This document shows positions 1 through 10,806 of a stretch of 64,000 bases of DNA, piece by piece. Position numbers and translations under genes: made by a program. Source of the DNA: Bifidobacteriaceae bacterium (GTDB lineage Bacteria; Actinomycetota; Actinomycetes; Actinomycetales; WQXJ01); the NCBI GenBank assembly GCA_031267825.1, contig JAIRYJ010000036.1, positions 1 through 64,000 on the forward strand, in the 5' to 3' direction. How positions within the stretch are numbered: the first letter of the stretch is position 1; each line of letters begins with the position of its first letter. The notes under the pieces were generated by a model. It saw only the letters and a list, made by a program, of their open reading frames with translations. It made no database searches and was not told the DNA's origin.

Positions 1-292
1 CCGACACATGTTGAGCCGCCTAACGATCGATTTGGCGATCATTGGAGCCAATGGTGTGTCACTTGATCGGGGTATGACAACACCTGATCCGGCCGTGGCG
101 GTCATCAAACGGGCAGCCCTTGACGCCTCAATCCGCAGAATCTTCATTGGTGAGCATTCCAAGTTTGGCCGGGCTTCTTTCATGCGTTTCGCTGACGTGG
201 CCGAATTCGAGGTCCTGATCACCGGCCAGGAGCTGCCCAGTTCCAGGGTAAGAGCCTTCAGCGCGGCCGGTTCGGTGTTGCTCCGGGTTTGA
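1..292 (+). CDS. DeoR-family transcriptional regulator, C-terminal fragment (5' end outside window)
   Basis: ORF open to the left edge; 'ANGVSLDRGMTTPDPAVAVIKRAALDAS..IFIGEHSKFGRASFMRFADV' resembles the DeoR C-terminal sensor domain. Confidence 0.75.
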   Translation, partial: RHMLSRLTIDLAIIGANGVSLDRGMTTPDPAVAVIKRAALDASIRRIFIGEHSKFGRASFMRFADVAEFEVLITGQELPSSRVRAFSAAGSVLLRV

Positions 293-439
293 TCAGGCGG
301 GCCGAGTTTGGGTTGGCTGACCGTTCAAATGGTCATGAACTGGTCGCAATCCGGCCACGAAAACACAAGACTGGGCAGGCCCGCACCTGTTGCAATGAGA
401 TAGCCGAACCGTGCTACCCAATATCTGGAGGTTTCAGCA

Positions 440-1876
440 ATGGGACAGTTGACCAGCCACTCCTACGATCGCTCTGGGCTTGAGCAGGCCATGGTGCACA
501 TCGGTGTGGGCAACTTCCACCGTTCACATCAGGCTACTTACATTGATGATTTGCTTGGTTTAGGGGCGACCGATTGGGCGTATTGGGGTGTCGGTTTGCT
601 GCCGCGTGACCAGTTGATGCGGGACGCTCTGGCGGCTCAAGACTTCCGTTACGCCTTGTTGCGCTATTCGGACGATGCCGCCCCAACGGCTCACGTTGTT
701 AGCTCAATTTTGGGGATGGATTTGGCCCAACAAGACCCGTCGGCTGTGATGGCTCGGTTGACCAGTCCGCGAACCCGTCTGGTTAGCTTGACGGTGACTG
801 AGGGTGGCTACAACCTGTCTGACACGACCGGCGAGTTCGATTCTGATGCGGCTGACATCAAAGCTGACCTGGATCCGGCCGCCCCACCAAAGACTGTTTT
901 CCGCTGGCTAGCTGAATCTTTGAGCCGCCGCCGGGCGGCCGGCACGGCCCCTTACACGGTGGTCAGTTGCGACAATTTGCCAGGCAACGGCCAGGCCGCC
1001 CGGCGGTCTGTGACGGCTTTCGCTGATTTGCTGGAACCGGGTTTGGGCCAGTGGATTGGCGCCAATGTGGCCTTCCCGAATTCAATGGTTGACCGTATTA
1101 CACCCGCCACCAGTGACGATGACCGCCGTCTGATGGCTGAGGAGTTCGGCTGGGCCGACCGCTGGCCGGTTCCGGCTGAACCGTTCCGCCAGTGGGTGTT
1201 GGAGGATTCCTTCCCATCTGGTCGGCCTGCCTTGGAGCGGGCTGGTGTCCAGTTGACCAGCGACGTGACACCTTATGAGGACATCAAACTACGCCTCTTG
1301 AACGGCGCTCATCAGGCGATCGGCCATTTTGGCTTACTGCTAGGTGACCGTTATGTCTCTCAGACGGCCGCCCGCCCGGAAATGATTGACCTGTTGTTGG
1401 CCTATTTCGCTGAAGCTCAACTGACCCTCACCGAGGTGCCCGGCATTGATCTGCCGGACTACTGTGACACGCTGCTGAAACGTTTCAGCAATAGCCACAT
1501 CCGTGACACTAATTCCCGGTTGGCTGAGGACGCTTCGGCCCGCATCCCGAAGTTTGTTTTACCTGTGGTGTTTGACCGTTTGGCGACCGGCGGCGCCGCA
1601 CCGGTGGCCAGCGGAATTGTGGCGGCTTGGGCACACCGCCTCGAATTGGGGCCGGAGGTGGGCGGCCCGGCCTATGACCGGTTAGCTGACCGGTTGTCGA
1701 ACCTGGCCAGGTGTGATGATCTGGCCTTACTGTCTGAGGCGGCGATCTTCGGCGACCTGGCGGCCCAACCTGGTTTCACCCAGCCTTACCTCAACACTCT
1801 GCGGTCTTTACGTTCAGTTGGAGCCGATAGGACCGTGCGGGCACTCAACCACCCCGCCAGCCTTGGCGGCGCTTAG
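440..1876 (+). CDS. Mannitol dehydrogenase-family oxidoreductase (mannitol 2-dehydrogenase / fructuronate reductase type)
   Basis: 478 aa; 'VHIGVGNFHRSHQATYIDDL', 'TVTEGGY', 'KLRLLNGAHQAIGHFG' are typical of the polyol/mannitol dehydrogenase family; SD 'ggag' upstream of ATG 440. Confidence 0.9.
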   Translation: MGQLTSHSYDRSGLEQAMVHIGVGNFHRSHQATYIDDLLGLGATDWAYWGVGLLPRDQLMRDALAAQDFRYALLRYSDDAAPTAHVVSSILGMDLAQQDPSAVMARLTSPRTRLVSLTVTEGGYNLSDTTGEFDSDAADIKADLDPAAPPKTVFRWLAESLSRRRAAGTAPYTVVSCDNLPGNGQAARRSVTAFADLLEPGLGQWIGANVAFPNSMVDRITPATSDDDRRLMAEEFGWADRWPVPAEPFRQWVLEDSFPSGRPALERAGVQLTSDVTPYEDIKLRLLNGAHQAIGHFGLLLGDRYVSQTAARPEMIDLLLAYFAEAQLTLTEVPGIDLPDYCDTLLKRFSNSHIRDTNSRLAEDASARIPKFVLPVVFDRLATGGAAPVASGIVAAWAHRLELGPEVGGPAYDRLADRLSNLARCDDLALLSEAAIFGDLAAQPGFTQPYLNTLRSLRSVGADRTVRALNHPASLGGA

Positions 1877-1946
1877 TTCAACTATCCGGCGGCCACCTGA
1901 CCGCCAACTCAAACCATCCACCTTTAGTTCACCCTTAGGAGCAACA

Positions 1947-3890
1947 ATGCCGTTATCTGGACAAACACACCCAAATGGTGAGGCCCCGACAACGCCCCGA
2001 AACCGGCCCAAATGGTTCAAGAACCCAGTCATCATGCTGGTCATAGGCTTAGCCTTGAGCTTGATTGGTGGTCTTGGGGCGGGCCTGACAAAATCAAACG
2101 GCGGTTCGGTCAAAGTCACCGACATGCGCTGGGAAAGCGCCTCAGGTTACACCCTGGCTGGCCAGATCTTTGTGCCACCGAACGCCACGAAAGACAATCC
2201 GGCGCCGGCTGTGGCTTGCGCCCACGGCTGGATGTTGAACCGCGAATATCAGGACAAGCTTTTCATTGAGCTGTCACGCCGCGGCTACGTGGTTCTATCA
2301 ATTGACCTTTACGGCCACGGTTGGTCCCAGGACGCGGCCAACAACGAATGGTGGGAAGCGGACGGTTCGAACGGCGCCAACGGCTTGTACGATGCCGTCC
2401 AATTGCTTGCCAGCTTGCCGTATGTTGATTCATCCAAGATTGGCGTGACCGGCAACTCGAATGGTGCGACTGCCTCTAACCTGTCTGTTCTGCTCGACAA
2501 CGAAGCCCCCGAGCAACTCATTTCATCTGTTTTCTTGGTCGTCAACGAACCGCTGGTAAGCCGGGATCAAGCCCTGGTGGCGGCTTATCTGGAGGAAGCC
2601 AACGACGACTTCTACAACCCTTACGGTCAACGTGATGTTGGTTTGGTGGCCGCCAAATATGACGAGGTTTTCAACCGGGTGGTGCTCAAGGACGGCACCA
2701 TCACACCGCCACGTGATTTCATTGATCAGACCGCCGCCCAAGTTTTCTTGTATTACGGCGAAGATCCGGCTGGTCGCCCAGCCCGCCAAGCTGGCACGGT
2801 TTACCAGGATGCGGTTGACGGAACCGAAGCCATGCGGGTGATCTACAACCCGGCGATGATTCACGCCTGGACCCACGATTCGCTGGCCATCGCCCGCCAA
2901 GCCGTCTCCTTCTTTGAGCAGGCCATGCCAGCGCCTAACCCGTTGCCGCCAAGTAACCAGGTGGCCGGCTGGAAAGAGGTCAGCTCGGCGGTCGGCACAG
3001 TGGGCCTGCTGGTGTTCTTTGTGGCGCTGATTCTGGCTTTGTTGAAAGTCGCTCCATTCAACCGTTTGGCGGCCAGCGGCGCGGTATCACCGGTCGCCAC
3101 AACCCGGCGCGGCCGGGTTTGGTTGTGGGCTGGGCTGAGCTGTAGTGCCCTGTTCGCTATGGTGTCATTCCCGCTGGTCTGGGTGGCGGGTGTTTTGACA
3201 CAACCGTCATTCTTCAACCAGCAAGCACCGTTCGTTTTCGCCAACTGGTCACTGTTGAACGGACTGTTCACCATCTTGGTGTTGTTCTTGACTTACCGCC
3301 GCTATTCCCGCCAGCACGGCCTTGATCTGAGGGAACAAGGAGTCACCCTGCCTCGCCGGATACTGGCTTGGACCGCATTGTTAGGGCTGATCAGCGCGGT
3401 GTCAACTTATGGTCTGGTTTTTCTAGTGGACTACTTGTTCAAGACTGATTTCCATATTTGGCTGCTCTTCGGGATCAACGCTTTTGACGCCGACAGGCTG
3501 GTGACAATCCTGAAATACTGGCCGTTCTTGCTGGTCTTCTGGGCGGCCAACTCAGTCGCCATGAACGTCTTCAACTATGTCAAGATTGGTCGGCGAGAAT
3601 GGGTCAACACCTTCTGGATGTGTGTCTTCAACGTGCTCGGTGTGGCGTTGTGGTTTGTCTTCATTTACGCCTACTTCTTCACCACCGGTAACACCCCAAC
3701 TGACTATTTGGCTTGGGGAGTGTCCTCCTGGATTAACTGGCTTTGGCCAATGCTGGTGATTCTGCCTTTGGCGACAGTCGCCGAACGGATCATCTACAAG
3801 GCGACACGTAACCCGTATCTGCCTGCCATCGGCATATCACTGCTAGTCACGGCGATGCTTTGTGCCCGGACACTAACAATGGTTGGCTAA
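1947..3890 (+). CDS. Membrane-anchored alpha/beta hydrolase with C-terminal multi-TM region
   Basis: In-frame ATG at 1947 with SD 'aggag' is preferred over the ORF start at 1713, which lies inside the upstream CDS. 'ACAHGWMLNREYQ', nucleophile elbow 'GNSNGA', followed by several hydrophobic helices. Confidence 0.8.
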   Translation: MPLSGQTHPNGEAPTTPRNRPKWFKNPVIMLVIGLALSLIGGLGAGLTKSNGGSVKVTDMRWESASGYTLAGQIFVPPNATKDNPAPAVACAHGWMLNREYQDKLFIELSRRGYVVLSIDLYGHGWSQDAANNEWWEADGSNGANGLYDAVQLLASLPYVDSSKIGVTGNSNGATASNLSVLLDNEAPEQLISSVFLVVNEPLVSRDQALVAAYLEEANDDFYNPYGQRDVGLVAAKYDEVFNRVVLKDGTITPPRDFIDQTAAQVFLYYGEDPAGRPARQAGTVYQDAVDGTEAMRVIYNPAMIHAWTHDSLAIARQAVSFFEQAMPAPNPLPPSNQVAGWKEVSSAVGTVGLLVFFVALILALLKVAPFNRLAASGAVSPVATTRRGRVWLWAGLSCSALFAMVSFPLVWVAGVLTQPSFFNQQAPFVFANWSLLNGLFTILVLFLTYRRYSRQHGLDLREQGVTLPRRILAWTALLGLISAVSTYGLVFLVDYLFKTDFHIWLLFGINAFDADRLVTILKYWPFLLVFWAANSVAMNVFNYVKIGRREWVNTFWMCVFNVLGVALWFVFIYAYFFTTGNTPTDYLAWGVSSWINWLWPMLVILPLATVAERIIYKATRNPYLPAIGISLLVTAMLCARTLTMVG

Positions 3891-3920
3891 GGGCCGCGTC
3901 CGTCTTTTGCCTCGATAGAC

Positions 3921-4535
3921 CTAGACGGCTTTCGGTAAGGCGTCCCAACCACCCGGCGAACGGTTCGCCTCAGCCGCCGCCAACAAACCAACAACCGCTG
4001 TCGGTGAACGCAACGCACCAGCCATGACCAGACGCACCGCCTGGTCCAGTTCAAGCCAAACTGGTACCAGGCGGGCTTCCTCATCGGTCCGTTCGAACCG
4101 TCCATCAGATGAAGCGGGCCTGAGATCACGGGCCAAGAAAATCTCAATCACCTCAGAGGCACCGCCAGGACTCGAATTGAACGTCAACAAGCGGCGCCAA
4201 TCGGAGGCTTCCAGGTCGGCTTCTTCCCACAGTTCCCGCTGAGCCGCTGTCACAGCCGGTTCACCTGGCAAATCAAGCAAACCAGCGGGCGGTTCCCACA
4301 GTTCAGCTCTAGCTGGGTGACGGTATTGTCGCTGTAACAGAACCCGACCCGCCGGATCAGCCGCGATGACCGCCACCGCGCCAGGGTGGCGGACATATTC
4401 GCGGCGCACTGTGGTGCCGGAAGGTAGCTGGACGGCATCGGCCACTACGTCCCAAATCCGTCCCCGGAAAACCACCTCTGACCGCACCACCGGAAAGTTG
4501 ACGGGCTGATCGCTGATGATCGGGGCCTGATTCAC
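3921..4535 (-). CDS. NUDIX hydrolase (ADP-ribose pyrophosphatase-like)
   Basis: '[30 protein letters not shown]' NUDIX box; 4 bp overlap with pyrG. Confidence 0.9.
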   Translation of the reverse strand: MNQAPIISDQPVNFPVVRSEVVFRGRIWDVVADAVQLPSGTTVRREYVRHPGAVAVIAADPAGRVLLQRQYRHPARAELWEPPAGLLDLPGEPAVTAAQRELWEEADLEASDWRRLLTFNSSPGGASEVIEIFLARDLRPASSDGRFERTDEEARLVPVWLELDQAVRLVMAGALRSPTAVVGLLAAAEANRSPGGWDALPKAV

Positions 4536-6217
4536 GCCTCAACCTCCAACAGACGGCCCTCCGCTTGACATGACAAGGCCGCCCCGATCAAACCAGCGAA
4601 TAGCGGATGGGCCCGGGTTGGGCGGGACTTGAACTCTGGGTGAGCTTGGGTGGCGACATAGTAAGGATGGATGGCGGTGTCTAGTTCAATGAACTCAACC
4701 AGCGAACGGTCCGGTGACTGCCCGGAAACTCTCAAGCCGGCCGCTTCAAGTCGGGTACGGTAAGCGTTGTTGACCTCGTAACGGTGACGGTGGCGTTCAG
4801 CCACCCGGGTGGTGCCGTAGGCCCGGGCGACCAGCGAATCTGGCACAAGTTCAGCCGGGTAGGAGCCGAGCCGCATGGTGCCGCCCAGGTCGCCATGGCC
4901 GGCGATGATTTGGCGTTGTTCGTCCATCGCGGCGACTACCGGGTCGGGTGTTTCAGGATCAAATTCGGCCGATGCCGCCCGTTCAATTCCCAGCACATGG
5001 CGGGCGAACTCGATCACCATGCATTGCAAGCCAAGACACAAACCCAAAGCTGGCAGACCGTTCTCCCGAGCGAACCGCAAAGCGCCGAGCTTGCCTTCGA
5101 TCCCCCGGATACCGAACCCGCCGGGCACCACAATCGCATCGACCTCAGCTAAAGCCTCACGCGCGCCGGACGGTGTTTCGCAAGTATCGGACGCCACCCA
5201 ACGGATATTGACCCGGGTGTTGTGGTGGAATCCGCCCGCCCTGAGGGCTTCACAAACTGACAGGTAGGCGTCCGGCAGGTCGATATATTTGCCCACCAAG
5301 GCGACAGTCACATCGTGGGCCGGATGATGGACGCGTTCCAACAACCGTCCCCAATCGGTCCAGTCAACGTCCCGGAAAGGCAAACCAAGGCGTTGAATGA
5401 CATAAGCGTCAAGCCCACCAGAATGCAAGACCTTCGGGATATCGTAAATTGATTCCGCGTCAGCGCAGGTCACAACCGCTTGGCGGTCAACGTCACACAT
5501 CAAGGCGATCTTGTCACGAATACTTGACGGCAAGTCACGGTCAGCTCGGCAAACAATCGCGTCCGGCTGGATACCAATGTTGCGTAAGGCGGCGACTGAA
5601 TGCTGTGTTGGTTTGGTTTTGAGTTCCTTTGACGGGCCAATGAATGGCACCAGTGAAACGTGGCAGAAGAAGCAGTTGGCTCGTCCGACTTCTTGGCGTA
5701 CCTGACGGGCGGCTTCCAGGAACGGCAGTGACTCGATGTCACCGACTGTGCCGCCGATCTCAGTGATGATGACATCAACCTGGTCGCTTTCTTGGGCCCG
5801 CATCCGGCGTTTGATCTCATTGGTGATGTGTGGAATGACCTGTACCGTCTCACCTTGGAAATCACCTTGCCGTTCACGATCTATCACCCTCTGGTAAACC
5901 TGGCCGGTGGTGACATTAGCGGCGGCCGATAGTGGCACATCAAGGAACCGCTCATAGTGGCCAATGTCGAGGTCGGTTTCGGCTCCGTCATCGGTTACGA
6001 AAACCTCACCATGCTGGAACGGATCCATTGTTCCGGGGTCAACGTTAAGATACGGGTCAAGCTTCTGCATTGTCACACTTAAACCGCGTGACCTGAGCAA
6101 TTGCCCTAGAGAAGAGGCGGTCAGCCCCTTTCCTAAGGAGGAGGCGACTCCCCCAGTGACGAAGATATGCCGGACCCCTGGAAGCGCCTCATCGCGGAGG
6201 CTCACGCGTTGCATCAC
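4532..6217 (-). CDS. pyrG: CTP synthase
   Basis: '[23 protein letters not shown]', '[41 protein letters not shown]', class I amidotransferase 'GLCLGLQ'. Confidence 0.98.
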   Translation of the reverse strand: MMQRVSLRDEALPGVRHIFVTGGVASSLGKGLTASSLGQLLRSRGLSVTMQKLDPYLNVDPGTMDPFQHGEVFVTDDGAETDLDIGHYERFLDVPLSAAANVTTGQVYQRVIDRERQGDFQGETVQVIPHITNEIKRRMRAQESDQVDVIITEIGGTVGDIESLPFLEAARQVRQEVGRANCFFCHVSLVPFIGPSKELKTKPTQHSVAALRNIGIQPDAIVCRADRDLPSSIRDKIALMCDVDRQAVVTCADAESIYDIPKVLHSGGLDAYVIQRLGLPFRDVDWTDWGRLLERVHHPAHDVTVALVGKYIDLPDAYLSVCEALRAGGFHHNTRVNIRWVASDTCETPSGAREALAEVDAIVVPGGFGIRGIEGKLGALRFARENGLPALGLCLGLQCMVIEFARHVLGIERAASAEFDPETPDPVVAAMDEQRQIIAGHGDLGGTMRLGSYPAELVPDSLVARAYGTTRVAERHRHRYEVNNAYRTRLEAAGLRVSGQSPDRSLVEFIELDTAIHPYYVATQAHPEFKSRPTRAHPLFAGLIGAALSCQAEGRLLEVEA

Positions 6218-6292
6218 GGGCTTCTAGTCTAACGGGCCTGTCTTGGCGACTAGCTGAACCTGGCCGCGTTTCGTCCAACTAGCACTCAATCC

Positions 6293-6886
6293 TCAGCCGG
6301 CCAGCCGAGGAATCAGCCGTCGGCGGGTTTCATCTAAGAGGTGACTGACATCCTTTGAACCGTCCAAAACAATGTCCGCCACAGCTTCGCGTCGGCGATC
6401 GCTGGCTTGGGCGGCCAGCCGGGAGCGGGCCTGGTCGAGGCTGTAGCCGCGGGCCACGGCCCGGCCCAGACGGACCTCTTCTGGCGCGGAAACTGTCACC
6501 ACCAGGTCATAGTCACCGGCTCGGCCGGTCTCCACCAGTAACGGAATGTCCACTATGGTGGCGCTTCGGCCGGCCAAGCTGGCCGATTCAAGGGCCGCCT
6601 GGGTAGCTTGGCGGACCACTGGATGAATGATCGATTCGAGGAGCCGCCTTAGTGACGGGTCCCGGAACACGATCCGGGCTAGTTCGGCCCGTTTGAGCTG
6701 GCCGTCCGGCCGGATGATTGACGCGCCGAAGGCTCGCGCAATTTCAGCCAGACAAGCTGTGCCAGGTGCGGTCGCTAAACGGGCTAGTTCATCTGAATCG
6801 ACCACGTTGAAACCCGCGTCACGCAAATATCCGGCGACAGTTGACTTACCCGCTGCCAGACCACCGGTCAGTGCCACCCTTAACAC
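6293..6886 (-). CDS. coaE: Dephospho-CoA kinase
   Basis: 'RVALTGGLAAGKSTVAGYLRDAGFNVVDSDELAR'; usual position next to rpsA. Confidence 0.95.
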   Translation of the reverse strand: MLRVALTGGLAAGKSTVAGYLRDAGFNVVDSDELARLATAPGTACLAEIARAFGASIIRPDGQLKRAELARIVFRDPSLRRLLESIIHPVVRQATQAALESASLAGRSATIVDIPLLVETGRAGDYDLVVTVSAPEEVRLGRAVARGYSLDQARSRLAAQASDRRREAVADIVLDGSKDVSHLLDETRRRLIPRLAG

Positions 6887-6901
6887 TGTGCCGGTATCAA
6901 A

Positions 6902-8374
6902 TCAGTTGCTGGTCAGTTTCTCACGCAGGGCGGCCAAGGCCTCATCAGAAGCCAAGGTGCCACTGGCGCTACCAGGATCTGAAGAGTAGTTGGATTGGCT
7001 GCTTGAATCGCCGGCCGCGTCTTGATCCGCCCGCCGGGCGCTTTGAACCTGGGATTTGTGAGCTTGCCAGGCGGCCAGAGCGTCAGCGTAGGCCTTCTCC
7101 CAAGCTTCCCGCTCAGCTTCGAAGCCTTCCATCCAATCGTTCGTCACCGGGTCAAAGCCGTCCGGATACTTGTAGTTGCCGTCGTCATCGTATTGATTGG
7201 CCAGGCCGTAAAGCGCCGGATCGAAGGTTGAATCGTCACCGTCTGGGTCAACACCCTCATTGGCTTGCTTGAGGGACAGCGAAATGCGCCGCCGCTCCAA
7301 GTCAATATCGATCACCTTGACGAAGACTGTTTCACCGACTTTGACGACTTGCTCTGGCTGTTCAATGTGGCGCACCGCCAGTTCGGAGATGTGCACCAGG
7401 CCTTCAATACCGTCCTCAACTGATACGAAAGCCCCGAACGGTACCAGTTTGGTCACTTGGCCAGGCACAACCTGACCAATGGCGTGGGTCCGGGCGAACA
7501 ATTGCCAGGGGTCTTCCTGGGTGGCTTTGAGTGACAGTGAAACCCGCTCGCGGTCCAGTTCAACGGACAAAACCTCAACCGTCACTTCCTGGCCAACTTT
7601 GACAACTTCATCTGGGTGGTCAATGTGCTTCCAGGACAGCTCTGAGACGTGAACCAGGCCGTCAACTCCGCCCAGATCAACGAACGCGCCAAAGTTGACA
7701 ATCGATGAAACCACACCGGTGCGAACTTGGCCTTCTTTGAGTTGCGCCAAGAAAGTCGAACGGACCTCGGATTGGGTTTGTTCAAGCCACGACCGGCGTG
7801 ACAAGACCACATTGTTGCGTGACTTGTCCAGTTCAATGATCTTGGCGTCAAGCTCTTGGCCAACATATGGCTGCAAGTCACGTACGCGGCGCATCTCAAC
7901 CAGTGAGGCTGGTAGGAAACCACGCAGCCCAATATCAACTATCAAGCCACCCTTGACCACTTCGATGACGGTGCCGGTGACAACACCATCAGCCGCCTTG
8001 ATCTTCTCAATCGCACCCCAGGCGCGTTCATATTGGGCCCGCTTCTTCGACAAGATGAGGCGGCCTTCTTTGTCCTCTTTGGTCAGGACAAGGGCTTCGA
8101 TACGGTCCCCGACTGAGACGATCTCAGATGGGTCAATATCGTGCTTGATGGAAAGTTCACGCGAGGGGATGACACCTTCGGTTTTGTAGCCGATGTCGAG
8201 CAAGACCTCATCGCGGTCAACCTTGACCACGGTGCCTTCTACGATGTCGCCATCGTTGAAGTATTTGATCGTGCCGTCGATGGCTGCTAGTAGATCCTCG
8301 CTAGTGCCGATGTCGTTTACGGCGACTTCCGGGACGGGGGCTTCGGACACTGGTGCTGGTAGAGAAGTGGACAT
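6902..8374 (-). CDS. rpsA: 30S ribosomal protein S1
   Basis: Four S1 repeats, e.g. 'GDIVEGTVVKVDRDEVLLDIGYKTEGVIPSRELS'. Confidence 0.97.
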   Translation of the reverse strand: MSTSLPAPVSEAPVPEVAVNDIGTSEDLLAAIDGTIKYFNDGDIVEGTVVKVDRDEVLLDIGYKTEGVIPSRELSIKHDIDPSEIVSVGDRIEALVLTKEDKEGRLILSKKRAQYERAWGAIEKIKAADGVVTGTVIEVVKGGLIVDIGLRGFLPASLVEMRRVRDLQPYVGQELDAKIIELDKSRNNVVLSRRSWLEQTQSEVRSTFLAQLKEGQVRTGVVSSIVNFGAFVDLGGVDGLVHVSELSWKHIDHPDEVVKVGQEVTVEVLSVELDRERVSLSLKATQEDPWQLFARTHAIGQVVPGQVTKLVPFGAFVSVEDGIEGLVHISELAVRHIEQPEQVVKVGETVFVKVIDIDLERRRISLSLKQANEGVDPDGDDSTFDPALYGLANQYDDDGNYKYPDGFDPVTNDWMEGFEAEREAWEKAYADALAAWQAHKSQVQSARRADQDAAGDSSSQSNYSSDPGSASGTLASDEALAALREKLTSN

Positions 8375-8639
8375 ATAGGATTAGACTCGTTAACTGTTGC
8401 CGGATATTGTCACGCCAACGAACAGCCCTAAAACCGGTCCGATGGCTTGAACACAGTACCATTCGCCACCGGCACCAAAGGCCCTTGCGGCCAAACCGTA
8501 ATCAGTTCGATATCAAGTACCGCGTCCTTGACCACTAGCGGACCGACTTGGCCGCCAAGACAAGGCCCGTCAGGGCCTAAGCGGCGGGCAGTAATCTAAC
8601 TGAGGCGCTCCCCGGCGTCATTAGTTTCCTCTACGACAG

Positions 8640-9569
8640 GTGGCAAGCATGCTGGTTCCAGCTATCGACCTTGGTGGCACCTATATTAAGGGTGCGTTGG
8701 TCAGCCCGGCTGGTGCGGTTAGCTTTCCGCGAACCGTCCCGACCAGACCAGGCGACGGCCACCAAGCCCTGGCCGAGCGGCTAATCGAACTTGGCCGCCT
8801 CCTGGTCAACCAGGCCGCCTTGGTCAACCGATCAGCTCCCCAAGTCATCGGTGTGGCCGTACCTGGTCTGGTTGACACCGAGAGAGGCGTTGTCCGCCAG
8901 GCCGCCAATCTGGGTTGGGCGGACTATCCGGTGGGCCAGATATTAACTGAAGCGATCGGCTGCCCGGTGGCGATCGGACACGATGTGACTCAAGCCGCCC
9001 TGGCGGAACATCGCTTCGGCGCCGCCGCCGGCGCCGAACTGGCGATTGTCGCGCCAATCGGTACTGGCATCGCGGCTTGCGTCATATATCAAGGCCAAGC
9101 CATCCGCGGAGCCCATGGTGGGATTGTTGAACTGGGTCATCTGCCACTGGCTGGCTGGGATTTACCCTGCGGTTGTGGTGGTCAGGGCTGTGTTGAACGG
9201 GTCGGTTCAGCTTCAGCTATAGCCCGGCGTTACGCCGCTCTCAGCCAAACCGCCGGGCGGACCGGACAGCTTGATTTCAGTGCTGAACAGGTAGCTCAGA
9301 TGGCTGAACAAGGCGATGAGTTAGCCCGGAAGGTCTGGCAAGACGCGATCGACGCGATCGCGGCCGGGCTGACAACGTTGATCACGGTTTTCGACCCGGA
9401 ACGGATCGTGATTGGTGGTGGCCTGTCGCAAAGCGGTGAACAGTTACTTGGCCCACTGCGCCGCGAACTGGCCGACAGGCTGACCTTTCAGGTCATGCCG
9501 CAAGTGGTGGCGACAACTTTGGGGCCACAAGCTGGGGTGATTGGTGCCGCCATGGTGGCTGGGCTGTAA
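8640..9569 (+). CDS. ROK-family sugar kinase (glucokinase-like)
   Basis: 'AIDLGGTYIKGALV', 'ELGHLPLAGWDLPCGCGGQGCVERVGSASAIARR' ROK signature and zinc motif; GTG start at 8640 or ATG at 8649. Confidence 0.88.
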   Translation: MASMLVPAIDLGGTYIKGALVSPAGAVSFPRTVPTRPGDGHQALAERLIELGRLLVNQAALVNRSAPQVIGVAVPGLVDTERGVVRQAANLGWADYPVGQILTEAIGCPVAIGHDVTQAALAEHRFGAAAGAELAIVAPIGTGIAACVIYQGQAIRGAHGGIVELGHLPLAGWDLPCGCGGQGCVERVGSASAIARRYAALSQTAGRTGQLDFSAEQVAQMAEQGDELARKVWQDAIDAIAAGLTTLITVFDPERIVIGGGLSQSGEQLLGPLRRELADRLTFQVMPQVVATTLGPQAGVIGAAMVAGL

Positions 9570-9592
9570 CCAGACCCACTGCCCAAGCTGAC

Positions 9593-9715
9593 GCGGCGGA
9601 CTAACCCAAGCGGGCGGCATCGTCCACCAGCGCAAGGCAGGGTGCCTCAAACACGACCCGGCGGACTAACCCAAGCGGGCGGGAAGGTCCATCACCACAA
9701 GGCGCGGGCAACCTC
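9593..9715. repeat. Imperfect ~65 bp tandem duplication; the right copy contains the 3' end of pfkA
   Basis: 'gcggactaacccaagcgggcgg' occurs at about 9596 and again at about 9661; flanking '(c)atcgtccaccagcgcaaggc..cctcaa' and 'aaggtccatcaccacaaggc..cctcaa' align. Confidence 0.75.
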
Positions 9716-10717
9716 AACTAACTCATCCGGAACCTGCTTCACCCGTCCGGCGATCTCCTCCAACGGAACCAACACGATCGATTCGCCCCGCACGGCTGTC
9801 ATGACGTTGAAAGTACCGGCCGACAGCGCGTCAACCGCCGCGATCCCGAAACGTGACCCCAGAATACGGTCAGTTGGTGAGGGTGTGCCGCCGCGTTGAA
9901 CGTGACCTAAGACAGTCAAACGCGTGTCAAACCCGGTCCGTTCACGCAACTCAATCATCAAACGCTCACCAATTGACCCAGCGATGATGCGGCCTTTGTC
10001 ATCTGTTTGGGTGGAGAACTGCATACCGGTGCCTTCAGCCGGCTCAGCACCCTCGGCCACCACCACGATCGAAAAGTTGGCGTGCGACCGGTGGCGGCGG
10101 CGAATGAAGCGGGCGATCTCCTCAATATCGAACGGTTCTTCCGGCGTGATAATCAGGTCAGCTCCCCCAGCCATGCCGGCGTTGACCGCGATCCAGCCGA
10201 CAGTGTGACCCATCACTTCAACGATCATCACCCGGTTGTGTGATTCGGCGGTGGTGTGCAACCGGTCGATCGCTTCGGTGGCGATGTTGATCGCTGTGTG
10301 GAAACCAATCGAAAGGTCAGTCCCCTCAACGTCATTGTCGATTGTCTTCGGAATACCAACCACTTTGACCCCGGCTTGGGCAACCTTGTGGGCCGCCTTG
10401 AGAGTTCCATCTCCGCCGATGCAAACCAAAGCCTCAACCCGTTCAGCTTCAAGCGTTGAAAGGACACCTTCAATGCCGCCATCATTCTTGTGCGGATGGT
10501 ACCTCGCGGTGCCCAGCATGGTACCGCCACGAGGCAAAATCCCACGAACATCTTCCCTGGTCAAAGGGATAATCTCGCCTTCGACCACGCCGCGCCAGCC
10601 GTTCCGGAAACCAACCATCGAATGGCCGTACTCCATTTCCGCCCGTTTAACGACAGCCCGGATCGCGGCGTTCAGCCCGGGGACATCCCCACCGCCAGTC
10701 AAGACACCGATTCGCAT
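9692..10717 (-). CDS. pfkA: 6-phosphofructokinase
   Basis: 'RIGVLTGGGDVPGLNAAIR', 'CIGGDGTLKAA', 'GIPKTIDNDVEGTDLSIGFHTA'. Confidence 0.95.
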   Translation of the reverse strand: MRIGVLTGGGDVPGLNAAIRAVVKRAEMEYGHSMVGFRNGWRGVVEGEIIPLTREDVRGILPRGGTMLGTARYHPHKNDGGIEGVLSTLEAERVEALVCIGGDGTLKAAHKVAQAGVKVVGIPKTIDNDVEGTDLSIGFHTAINIATEAIDRLHTTAESHNRVMIVEVMGHTVGWIAVNAGMAGGADLIITPEEPFDIEEIARFIRRRHRSHANFSIVVVAEGAEPAEGTGMQFSTQTDDKGRIIAGSIGERLMIELRERTGFDTRLTVLGHVQRGGTPSPTDRILGSRFGIAAVDALSAGTFNVMTAVRGESIVLVPLEEIAGRVKQVPDELVEVARALW

Positions 10718-10806
10718 GACAATTCCTCCTTAGAGGCCAGTGACGCCGGGAACCCGGCTCTTCGATCCTACCTGCGGCTGGTGCCTCAAAATGCGATACT
10801 GGGCCG

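Noticed and set aside
1713-1946. N-terminal extension of the alpha/beta hydrolase ORF to 1713
   Set aside because: It would overlap the 3' end of the dehydrogenase in another frame; a clear SD and hydrophobic N-terminus support ATG 1947.
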